In this document: positions 1 to 8,464 of the stretch, piece by piece
How positions within the stretch are numbered: position 1 is the first letter of the stretch
Layout of the letters: the number at the start of each line of letters is the position of its first letter
Origin: Purshia tridentata
Taxonomy: Eukaryota > Streptophyta > Magnoliopsida > Rosales > Rosaceae
NCBI GenBank assembly: GCA_003254885.1
Contig: QANT01003890.1
Span: forward strand, 1-30,254
Reading direction: 5' to 3'
Length of the DNA stretch: 30,254 nucleotides
Translations under genes and position numbers: made by a program
Notes under the pieces: generated by a model
Seen by the model: the letters and a program-made list of their open reading frames with translations, nothing else
What the model was told of the DNA's origin: nothing
Databases searched by the model: none

Positions 1-110
1 AGCAAAGAAGAAAAGAAGAAGCACAAAAGAAAAGAAGAAGGAGAAAAGAAAGAAGAAAGAGAGAAGAAAAAGAAAGAAGAAGGAGAGAAGAAAAAGAAAG
101 AAAAAAAATT
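1..110. repeat. Purine-rich low-complexity tract
   Basis: The window opens with an almost pure purine run built from irregular gaaaag and aagaag units. No reading frame or gene is supported here. It is a low-complexity or microsatellite-like tract. Confidence 0.8.
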
Positions 111-558
111 AGATTTTTTTATAATTTTTAAATTAGAAAAAGAAAATAAAAACTCAAAACAATTTAAAAAATTAATAAATGACACGTGTCAAAATGTCAT
201 TGGGCTAAGTGGGAAGCCAAGCCAATTTGGCAATCACATGCTGGGCACGTGGTGCCACGTAGGTGTTTTTCGTCACTGAAGTAAACGGACTTGATGAAAT
301 AGACTTGATTGCTACGTTTTACAAAGTATGGTCATTTAAAAAAGTAAATTGAAAATACGCTGACCAAAATGCGACCAGGTCAAAGTACAGGGACCAAAAA
401 GTTCTTTACACCAATAAATTTCTATAAACTCCAAAGCTTGCTATCATCTCAAAATCAATTTACAAAAATTTTCTTGAGGTCGTACAACTAAACTTTTCGT
501 GCGCTTCTTAAGTTCACAACTAATAAAACTTTAAATTTCTAGTGAAATTGGACATGTC
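111..558. other. Intergenic, no feature seen
   Basis: This is AT-rich intergenic sequence. It includes an ACACGTGTC palindrome (about 182-190) and a second CACGTG-like patch near 245-260, which match G-box cores but have no gene next to them. I see no coding or RNA gene. Confidence 0.5.
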
Positions 559-1234
559 TAGAGATGGCCAAATTCCCCGCCCTTGAAATCCCCGTTGGGA
601 ACCCCCTAATTAAGCGAGTATGGTAATTCCATCCGTATACCTATTTAATAAATATATTATATTTTAATTCATTATCTTAATTTTTGTTGTATGTCTTTAA
701 AATGTAATGGTGTTCCTATTCGGCTTATTCGTGAATTTGCGCTTGAAACATATTTTTTTTTTCAATTGCCCCATGAAAGTCAAATTCTCTTACTTTGTCC
801 CCCGTACTTTACACTCTCTTTTATACCCCAACACCATCAATTATCTAGATTTCTAGAACTCCATTTTGAGTGATCTTTATAGGGTTTTAAAGAGAACAAA
901 ACTTAGCTATTTAGAGTCATGTATAAAGTTTGAGGGGCAAAGTGGGAGAGCTTAACTTTCAAGGGATAAAGTGAAAAAAACGAGAGTATGTTTCAGGGGC
1001 AATTCCATGAATAACTCTTCTTTTTATGATAGTGTTATTGTAATGTAATATGATGAATTTTAATGTATTTCATCTATATTATATTATATATTTATGTTGA
1101 TTTGGTATTTTATTAATAAAAAAAGGTTTATTGATGAATTTTTTAAATAATAAGGGTTACGAATATCCAATGGAGACTCGATTATTTGGCAGGGCGGGTA
1201 TGGTATTGGCAAACCCACCCTGTTGCCATCTCTA
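559..1234. mobile_element. hAT-like non-autonomous element (MITE-type)
   Basis: The left end begins TAGAGATGGCCAA and the right end closes TTGCCATCTCTA, giving inverted termini of about 12 bp (tagagatggc-aa). GC-rich subterminal blocks (ccccgccc on the left, gggcgggtatgg on the right) sit inside AT-rich sequence. This matches the well-known plant hAT terminal pattern TAGGGATGGCAA followed by GGGCGGG. The 8-bp flanks (551-558 and 1235-1242) agree at only 4 of 8 positions, so any target-site duplication has decayed. No transposase reading frame is present. The two ends are the strongest evidence, and the body is unremarkable. Confidence 0.6.
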
Positions 1235-2474
1235 AACGGCTCATTACAGTTTTCCTTACAAATTAATTGGTGTAAGAAGCATTTAATGATTTTCAAAATT
1301 CTCTTGAAAAAAACAAAAAAGAGGTTTTCCCAAGCTACCTATCTGGATTCTTCTTGATCCCCTTCTAAAAACAAGTATCTATTGTTTTTTTGAAACACCA
1401 ACTCTCTTTTTGACATTTCCAAATATTAGAAGAGATATCAATGACAATTTGTTCTAGTGGATGATATCTAATTTATGATGCCCGAGAATTCCGAAACATC
1501 ACAGTGGCACCCGTCTTAAATATCCCAAGACGTACTATAATACCCCTTACCTCTAAGTATCATAATTCCAAGCTCTTTGGAACGAGTTAAACCCTTTTTT
1601 GTTATGAAACCAGGTTGGATTAGAGTAGTAAATTACAACGGAAATAAATTACTTAATATATTCTAATAATATATTAATAATGAAGAATACTAACCCGATG
1701 GCATTATATGTTCTGAAATATAATAACCCTAGTACTACGTAAATAGAAAAAATATATGTATATAAAAGTAATAGATAAACATATACACTAGGATAGCCCA
1801 ACTCACATTAGAGTGATTCTACTATTAATAAAGTGGTGCAACAAATTGTACTCATGGATAGCCAATGGAAAGTGCCATTTTCAAGGATGAAAGAGAAACG
1901 CCACTATAGATCCAAAGAAAGAATGTAAACCAGATAATAAGGCTAATGCTCACAATCTGAAAGTGTCACACCCACGACCATAGTCCTGGTCATTAACAAC
2001 TGGATTACTTGCACTCACAAAATTACAGCAGGAGGTAAGCATCACATACATTCATTGTTTTTGCTCGGGGCATTTTTATTGAAGTCGAGGAGGTTGATCA
2101 GATATAAACCTCATAATGTGACTAGGTTAGAATGCATGGGGAAACTGAGGAAGCTCTGTCTTATTATCCAACGCCCGTATGGTCATAGATCGAGCTTAGT
2201 CATCACGTTGTTTGGTTACCATTGATATGGCCTCAATATCATTAAGTCAATTTTGTAATTATAGTTAAGCAACATTTCAACTATAACTATAACTTAAATA
2301 ACAACCAATTAAATAAGCTGGGTTAAGGGTTTAGCTGTTGAAAACCTCCCATGGGTAGAGTCTCGGTACTACTAGACTTGCTAAGTAACAACATTAAAAT
2401 AGTCAAATTAACAAGAGATTAATCTAACAAAAGTTCCAAAAAATTTCGATTGGGATCAAAAAATTACCTATGGA
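1235..2474. other. Intergenic, possible degenerate LTR-derived material
   Basis: No gene is supported. The part from about 1965 (TGTCACACCCACGACC) to about 2420 has the look of decayed plant LTR-retrotransposon sequence, because TGTCAC-CCC-CGACC starts are common for Ty3/gypsy LTRs. I cannot find a matching partner LTR or primer site. The copia element below is inserted at the right edge of this stretch. Confidence 0.3.
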
Positions 2475-2667
2475 TGTTAGAACACAATCTTGTTGATTGA
2501 TTATAGATTCCCTAAATTATAGCTTAGCTCCTTGATTATAGCTTACGCACCTTGTACATCAATTCTTTCCTAGTTTAGCTTTCCCTGTATTACCTTATAA
2601 CAGCCCCTGTATCTTTGTAAACATTCATTCAGTAATATTGATATTTTTCCCAATTCTAAACTTTACA
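2475..2667 (+). repeat. Copia 5' LTR (193 bp)
   Basis: This starts TGTTAGAACACAATC and ends CTAAACTTTACA, and is followed without a gap by the primer-binding site. It matches 7575-7767 at 189 of 193 positions. It contains a direct repeat of tagctta about 19 bp apart, which matters for the deletion seen in the internal LTR copy. Confidence 0.97.
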
Positions 2668-2680
2668 TGGTATCAGAGCA
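2668..2680 (+). other. Primer-binding site, initiator tRNA-Met
   Basis: TGGTATCAGAGCA directly abuts the 5' LTR. This is the usual complement of the 3' end of plant initiator tRNA-Met, used to prime minus-strand cDNA in many copia elements. Confidence 0.95.
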
Positions 2681-2801
2681 ATAGAAATTCTAGCTCGTAC
2701 CTTTTCCAAATCATCTTAGCCATCTCTAGCATCCTTGGGCAAACTGGATACCTCTTCTTTTTTTTTTTTCTGAAGCTTTTCATTTTCTCTATCAGTCTAC
2801 C

Positions 2802-4358
2802 ATGGGAGAATCCGAGGGTTCTAACTCTAAATCCAAATCTACAGATGGTATTGATGCTTCCAGCCGTTACTATTTCCACCACTCAGACAATTCAGCCACC
2901 TCACTTTGTTCCCAACTACTAAATGGTGAGAATTGGGCAACATGGAGCAGATCTGTCGAGATTGCTCTCTCAGTCAAGAATAAATTAGGCTTTATCACTG
3001 GGAGGTTCAAGAAGCCTTCCACCACTGCCAACCCAGATGAATTTGCCTTGTGGGAAAGAGCCAACCATATGTTGATTTCATGGTTTTCACACTCGGTATC
3101 ACCAGACCTTATTCCAAGTGTTCTTTTTGCTCCCACAGCCCAGAATGTTTGGGAAGATTTTCGAGCCCGTTTCGCTCAAGGCAATCTACCTCGCATATTT
3201 CAAATCAAACGTTCTATTGCTTCACATGTTCAGGGCGCCATATCTGTTGCACAATATTACACAAAATTGCGTGGATTTTGGGATGAGTTAGATTCATATC
3301 GCCCTCTATCCACTTGCGATTGTTGTCAATGTGATGAAGGCAATAAGAGAAGCCAACACCATGATGAGGATAGACTCATGCAGTTTCTCATGGGGCTCAA
3401 TGATTCTTATAATTCTATTCGAAGCCAAATTCTTCTCTTAAAACCAGTACCTGATATCTGAGAGGCTTACAATATGGTGACCCAGGATGAAAAGCAGCGT
3501 GAAATTGGGATCAATTCCCTTCCTGACAATTTTTCAGTTGCAGCGGCTGTGCGAGCTCCTAAAAACTTTGCATCGAACACCAAGTTTTCTGGTAGCTCAT
3601 CTCTTACTTCTTCTAATTCCAATAGTGAGGGACTATTTTGCAGATATTGCAAAAAGGATACACACACCATTGACACCTGCTACAGATTGCATGGGTTTCC
3701 CCCTGGCCACCCACGCCATGATCCTAATTTCAAATCCAAAAGCCACCGTCCCGGACCTCCATATCAGTCACATGGCAGCCGCTCCTCTTCTGCTGCTGCC
3801 CATGCTGCCTCCTCTACAAATCCTATTTCTCTTCCAGGTCTTTCCGCTGAGCAATTTCAACAATTGACTGCTGCCATGGCTAATATGCCACATATGTCCA
3901 AGGGTAATAATGATGCTTATGCAAATGCCGCAGGTTTGTGTAATCATCCCTCTGTTAACTCCATGTCTTCAAATTGTTGGATTTTAGATAGTGGTGCCAC
4001 AGACCATATTGCTTCTGATTCTACTTTATTTGTTGATTCTCATCCACCTCAGACACCTTTTGTTAATTTGCCCACTGGTTCTACTGCACCTATTACCTCC
4101 ACTGGCACAGTTTCATTTAATCAAGACATTGCTTTAACAGACATTCTTCATGTGCCTTCTTTTCGATTAAACCTTTTGTCTGTCAGCAAGATAACCAAAG
4201 CCTTGCATTGTTGCGTAATTTTGTTTCCGGATTTCTGTGTTTTGCAGGACTTGGCTACGGGGAAGATGATTGGCTGGGGTAAGCAAAGTGGTGGTCTCTA
4301 CTTCATGCCACTGGTTCGTCCTTCTCCCACTCTTTGCCATACCTCCACACCCGATCCA
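2802..4358 (+). pseudogene. Copia gag and protease, disrupted
   Basis: The start is the ATG in CCATGGGAG, with the first 220 codons open. The N-terminal half is a copia-type gag domain (GENWATWSRSVEIAL, then SWFSHSVSPDLIPSVLF). An in-frame TGA at 3459-3461 interrupts it, most simply a CGA to TGA transition, and the same frame resumes at once. A CCHC zinc knuckle (CX2CX4HX4C, within CRYCKKDTHTIDTC) lies near 3640-3680. The retroviral-type aspartic protease motif WILDSGATDHIA lies near 3978-4013. The frame runs into a stop at 4362-4364 only because of the 82-bp duplication. In copia elements gag coats the RNA and protease cleaves the single polyprotein. Both are certainly non-productive here as one chain. 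Confidence 0.93.
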
Positions 4359-4440
4359 GGGTAAGCAAAGTGGTGGTCTCTACTTCATGCCACCGGTTCG
4401 TCCCTCTCCCACTCTTTGCCATACCTCCACACCCGATCCT
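4277..4440 (+). repeat. 82-bp tandem duplication in copia pol
   Basis: Unit 1 is 4277-4358 and unit 2 is 4359-4440, each beginning GGGTAAGCAAAGTGG. The copies differ at two internal positions (both transitions) plus the last base. Because 82 is not a multiple of three, the second copy moves the downstream pol into another frame and creates the stop ending the gag-protease frame. Each unit sits between the protease and the integrase zinc-binding motif WHHRLGHPS. Confidence 0.95.
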
Positions 4441-7230
4441 AAATGGCACCATCGCCTTGGCCACCCATCTCCTGCTTGTCTACGTCTTGTCTCTAAGTCT
4501 ATCTCTTCACTTCATGCACCGTTTGAGAATAATTGTGATATTTGTCCTTTAGCAAAACAAACACGTTTACCTTTTCCGTCTAGTTTTATTTCTTCTACTT
4601 TACCTTTTCAATTAATACATTGTGATATTTAGGGGCCACATAAACATCCTACACATTCTGGTGCTCATTATTTTTTAACCATTGTTGATGATTTTACTCG
4701 TTGTACATGGCTCTTTCTTATGTCTCATAAATCTGATGCATCCACATTACTTAAGTCTTTTTTTACTTTCATCCACACACAATTTCACTCTAAAATTCAA
4801 ATTATTCGAACTGACAATGGTAGTGAATTTCTTTCTTTAAGTTCCTTTTTCACCGAGCACGGTGTCGAGTTTCAACGTTCTTGCGTTTACACTCCACAAC
4901 AAAATGGCGTTGTGGAACGTAAGCATCGTCATATTCTACAAGTTGCTCGTGCTCTTCTTTTTCAATCTAATGTGCCCATTAGTTTTTGGGGTGAGTGTGT
5001 GTCCACAGCTGTTTATTTAATAAATCGTCTCCCTACTCCACTTCTCTCTAACACTACACCTTTTGAGCGCTTATATCATTCTCCACCATCTTATGACCAT
5101 CTTCGTATTTTTGGTTGTTTATGTTATGCTACTGTCGTACATCCTACTCCTAAACTTTCTCCTCGCGCTAGTCGTTGTGTTTTTGTGGGCTATCCTACTG
5201 GACAAAAGGGTTATAAGTTGTTTGATTTAGACTCTCACAAATTTTTTGTTAGTCGGGACGTCCGATTTCATGAACACACGTTTCCTTACACACATATTTC
5301 TTCTTCTCATGATTTCTCTGTTCATGCACCTGCACCCGGCCTTAGCTATACCCCAATGCATATCTCCGACGACCTCCTCGCACCAGCTACCTCGCTTTCA
5401 CCCAGTCCTACCGTCCCTCCTGTTTCACCTGATTCATCTGACCCACCTACCTTGGCTGCCTCTTTTGTCGACCCTGCCGCCACGACTTCACCCTCTCCTC
5501 CCATTCCTATTGCTCCCACTCGCCACTCCACTCGTTCTCGCACTCAACCTGCGTGGCATGCTGACTATCAGATGCACTTTGCTCACACTGGCTCTCATCC
5601 ATCATTGTCCCCATTCTCAAGTCCAACTCGAGGTACAAGGCACCCTCTCTCTCATTTTTTATCTTATTCCCGTTTTTCTCCTACACATTTTTCTTTTCTT
5701 GCTTCTATTTCTGGTCATTGTGAGCCCACTAACTATTTTCAGGCAACTCTTGACCCCAAATGGAGGGAGGCTATGCAAGCTGAGCTAGCTGCCCTTGATC
5801 ACAATCATACTTGGTCTCTTGTTCCCCTTCCTGCCGGTCATAAACCCATTGGCTGCAAATGGGTCTACAAGATCAAATACAATTCTGATGGTTCTGTTGA
5901 ACGCTACAAAGCCCGTCTTGTTGCTAAGGGTTATACCCAAATTGAAGGAGTTGATTATTTGGAGACTTTTTCACCCACTGCCAAACTTACCACTGTGCGG
6001 TGTCTTTTGGCCGTTGCTGCTTCCCGCAATTGGTTCATCCATCAAATGGACGTTCACAATGCATTTTTACATGGTGATCTTGATGAGGTTGTCTATATGG
6101 ATCTTCCCCTTGGTCTTCGCCGATAGGGGGAGAATATGGTATGTCGGCTCAATAAATCCTTATATGGTTTAAAGCAAGCTTCCCGAAATTGGTTTGCAAA
6201 ATTTTCTTGTGCTATTCAAAAGGCAGGTTTCACCCAATCAAAGGCCGATTATTCCCTCTTTACCAAATCCGAAGGCACCTCATTTACCGCAGTCGTTATT
6301 TATGTGGACGACATTATTGTCACAGGTAATAATGGCCAAGCAATCAAGTCTCTCAAAGATTTTCTCTTGCAACAATTTCACATCAAAGATCTTCTCTTGC
6401 AACAATTTCACATCAAAGATCTTGGCACTCTGAAATATTTTCTTGGCCTTGAAGTCTCTCGGTCTCAAAAAGGAATTTTCCTTTCCCAACGAAAATATGC
6501 CGTAGATATTCTGAAGGATGCGGGATTGTTGGGATCTCGTCCTAATTCTTTCCCCATGGAGGTATATTCAAAATTGAATCCTGAAGATGGTGATTTATTA
6601 CATGATCCCACCAAATATAGAAGATTGGTTGGTAGACTTATTTACCTAACAGTGACAAGGCCAGATATAGTATATTCTGTGCAAATCTTGAGTCAATTTA
6701 TACAGAATCCTCGGAAACCTCATTGGGAAGCTGCTTTAAGAGTCTTACGGTACATTAAAGGACATCCGGGTCAAGGATTATTCTTTCCTTCTTCTAATGA
6801 TTGCACATTAAAAGCTTATTGTGATTCAGATTGGGCGGGATGTACAACGACTCGACGTTCAATTTTGGGATTCTGTGTATTTCTAGGAAATTCCTTAATT
6901 TCTTGGAAGTCAAAGAAACAAACTAATGTGGCACGCTCATCTGCTGAAGCTGAATATCGTGCTATGGCTGCGACATGTTTAGAACTTACGTGGATACGAT
7001 ACATTTTGCAAGATCTCAAGGTTCCACAAAGACAACCTGCGAGTTTATTTTGTGACAACCAAGCAGCCCTCCACATTGTACGGGAAAAATTACAAGCTGG
7101 AGTTATTTCACCATCCTATGTTCAGTCACGATTTCAACTTGCAGACATTTTTACCAAACCTCTAGGAAACGAACAATTTCATTATTTGCGTGGCAAGTTG
7201 GGACTTCATGATATTCACTCTCCAACTTGA
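4359..7230 (+). pseudogene. Copia integrase, RT and RNase H, disrupted
   Basis: Domains in order are: GAG-pre-integrase (KWHHRLGHPS); integrase core with [14 protein letters not shown] and a catalytic Glu in VVERKHRH; copia RT ([20 protein letters not shown], then YVDDIIVTGNN near 6300-6335); and RNase H (AYCDSDWAGC, SSAEAEYRAMA, LFCDNQAALHI). TAG codons at 4630-4632 (probably from TGG) and 6124-6126 (probably from CAG) interrupt one otherwise continuous frame that ends at TGA 7228-7230. A 30-bp in-frame duplication follows the YVDD motif. RNase H lacks the usual segment between LHI and VREK, including the conserved NP-HERTKHIE block, about 20 codons. The element cannot make a working pol, though parts could still be read. 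Confidence 0.95.
6361..6420 (+). repeat. 30-bp in-frame tandem duplication in RT
   Basis: Two adjacent 30-bp units (6361-6390 and 6391-6420) differ only at their first base. They repeat the ten residues around LLQQFHIKDL, just C-terminal of the RT catalytic YVDD. Related copia RTs have one copy, followed by LG-LKYFLG as here. Confidence 0.95.
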
Positions 7231-7237
7231 GGGGGAG
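7227..7237 (+). other. Polypurine tract (duplicated at 7564-7574)
   Basis: TTGAGGGGGAG immediately precedes the LTR start TGTTAG. This is the classical plus-strand priming tract of copia elements. The same sequence occurs again before the outer 3' LTR because of the 337-bp duplication. Confidence 0.9.
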
Positions 7238-7367
7238 TGTTAGAACACAATCTCGTTGATTGATTGTAGATTCCCTAAATTATAGCTTATGCACCTTGTA
7301 CATCAATTCTTTCCTAGTTTAGCTTTTCCTATATTACCTTATAACAGCCCCTGTATCTTTGTAAACA
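7238..7367 (+). repeat. Internal truncated LTR copy
   Basis: This starts TGTTAGAACACAATC like the LTRs but stops at GTAAACA, so the last 44 bp of the LTR are missing. It also lacks 19 bp between two tagctta repeats. At all four sites where the 5' and 3' LTRs differ it agrees with the 3' LTR, which shows that it derives from the 3' LTR lineage. Confidence 0.95.
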
Positions 7368-7574
7368 GACAACCTGCGAGTTTATTTTGTGACAACCAAG
7401 CAACCCTCCACATTGTACGGGAAAAATTACAAGCTGGAGTTATTTCACCATCCTATGTTCAGTCACGATTTCAACTTGCAGACATTTTTACCAAACCTCT
7501 GGGAAACGAACAATTTCATTATTTGCGTGGCAAGTTGGGACTTCATGATATTCACTCTCCAACTTGAGGGGGAG

Positions 7575-7767
7575 TGTTAGAACACAATCTCGTTGATTGA
7601 TTGTAGATTCCCTAAATTATAGCTTAGCTCCTTGATTATAGCTTATGCACCTTGTACATCAATTCTTTCCTAGTTTAGCTTTTCCTGTATTACCTTATAA
7701 CAGCCCCTGTATCTTTGTAAACATTCATTCAGTAATATTGATATTTTTCCCAATTCTAAACTTTACA
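7575..7767 (+). repeat. Copia 3' LTR (193 bp)
   Basis: This is a full-length partner of the 5' LTR with four transitions between them. It ends CTTTACA and is followed by TATAAAACTAAAAC, which is not a copy of the 5' flank. It lies about 700 bp upstream of the ARID gene start codon and on the same strand. Confidence 0.97.
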
Positions 7768-8464
7768 TATAAAACTAAAACTCTTCTTAAAATACCAATT
7801 TATCCAATTATTTAATAGAGAGGACAGGGATGTGGTAAAAGTCTCATCTCCCACTCGAGTCCAGGCGTTGAGTCGAGTCAAAGGCGGTTTCAACTTTGAA
7901 GTCGGAAAGGAGCAAAGTGCAGAGGGAACCTGCCTCCCTTGGCCGTGGCCTTTTCTCTTTTGTCTTATTCGCTCGTTAATCAAAATTGCAGCTTTGTGCA
8001 GCTCAGCTCTGCTCTGCTCATCTCTGCATGCCATAAACGTTTGTTTCCATTTATTCCGGATAACAATTCACTTCTCTTTCTCTCTCTGCTCTTCCACTCT
8101 CCCATTACCTGCATTTCCAATTTCCCCACCCAAATCCCTAAACTAAGACGACGCCGTTCCACTTGCACCCTTCCAGCTTCTCTCTCTCACTCACTCTCAC
8201 AGGCAAGCCCAGTTTTTTATTTCTCTGTTTGGTTCCCTGGATAATCAGAGAAACCAAACGGAACTTACATTTTGCACTTTTCTTAATTTTCTTCACTTTT
8301 TCTGGGACCAGGCCGATAGGGTTTGGATTTTCAGAACCATTTCTCATGAAGAGGGAAAACTAAAAGTGTGTTTCTTTGTTGAATTTTTGTTAGATCAGAC
8401 TAAAACTTAATGCACTTTTTAAAATTCATGTGTTAATTTTGTTATATAATTGAATTTTATTTAG
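7768..8464 (+). promoter_or_regulatory. Promoter and 5' UTR region of the ARID gene
   Basis: This stretch joins the copia 3' LTR to the ARID start codon. It contains pyrimidine-rich patches (near 8072-8105 and 8173-8205) typical of plant core promoters and 5' leaders. The sequence directly before the ATG (TTTTATTTAG at 8455-8464, preceded by T-rich DNA) looks like an intron acceptor, so a 5' UTR intron ending at 8464 is likely. The donor is not clear. The transcription start cannot be placed from sequence alone. Confidence 0.5.

Larger units (their letters stand above)
7031..7723 (+). repeat. 337-bp tandem duplication at copia 3' end
   Basis: Unit 1 (7031-7367) runs from GACAACCTGCGAG in RNase H through the polypurine tract into the LTR, stopping at TTTGTAAACA (LTR position 149). 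Unit 2 starts at 7368 with the same GACAACCTGCGAG and continues to the full 3' LTR, with the matching point at 7723. Unit 2 is 19 bp longer because unit 1 lost one tagctta-to-tagctta interval. The RNase H parts differ at two positions and the LTR parts at one, all transitions. The junction at 7367/7368 shows at most 1-2 bases of shared sequence. Confidence 0.95.
2475..7767 (+). mobile_element. Ty1/copia LTR retrotransposon, complete but inactivated
   Basis: The order is 5' LTR, PBS, gag, protease, integrase, RT, RNase H, polypurine tract, 3' LTR. This order, with integrase before RT, defines Ty1/copia. The LTRs are 193 bp each, start TG and end CA, and differ at four positions, all transitions (about 2%). 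Coding capacity is destroyed by a TGA in gag (3459-3461), an 82-bp tandem duplication that shifts frame (4277-4440), and TAG codons at 4630-4632 and 6124-6126. RT carries a 30-bp in-frame duplication. The 3' end is duplicated, giving a second, truncated LTR inside the element. The 5-bp flanks (atgga and tataa) do not match, so no target-site duplication is seen. Short LTRs and the domain set fit the Ale/Retrofit or Ivana-type lineages, but the lineage is not certain. Confidence 0.97.

Noticed and set aside
1965..2420. A defined solo LTR beginning TGTCACACCC
   Set aside because: The start fits a gypsy LTR, but no end, target-site duplication or second copy could be identified, so it is only mentioned within the intergenic entry.
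4277..4364. GGTAAG at the 82-bp duplication as a true splice donor
   Set aside because: It resembles a donor twice, but the bases are ordinary copia codons (Gly-Lys) and no matching acceptor restoring the frame is evident.
5246..5788. Alternative-frame open frame of 180 residues in copia
   Set aside because: It overlaps the integrase-RT frame, which has clear catalytic motifs. The shadow frame is a Leu/Pro/His-rich translation of biased codons.
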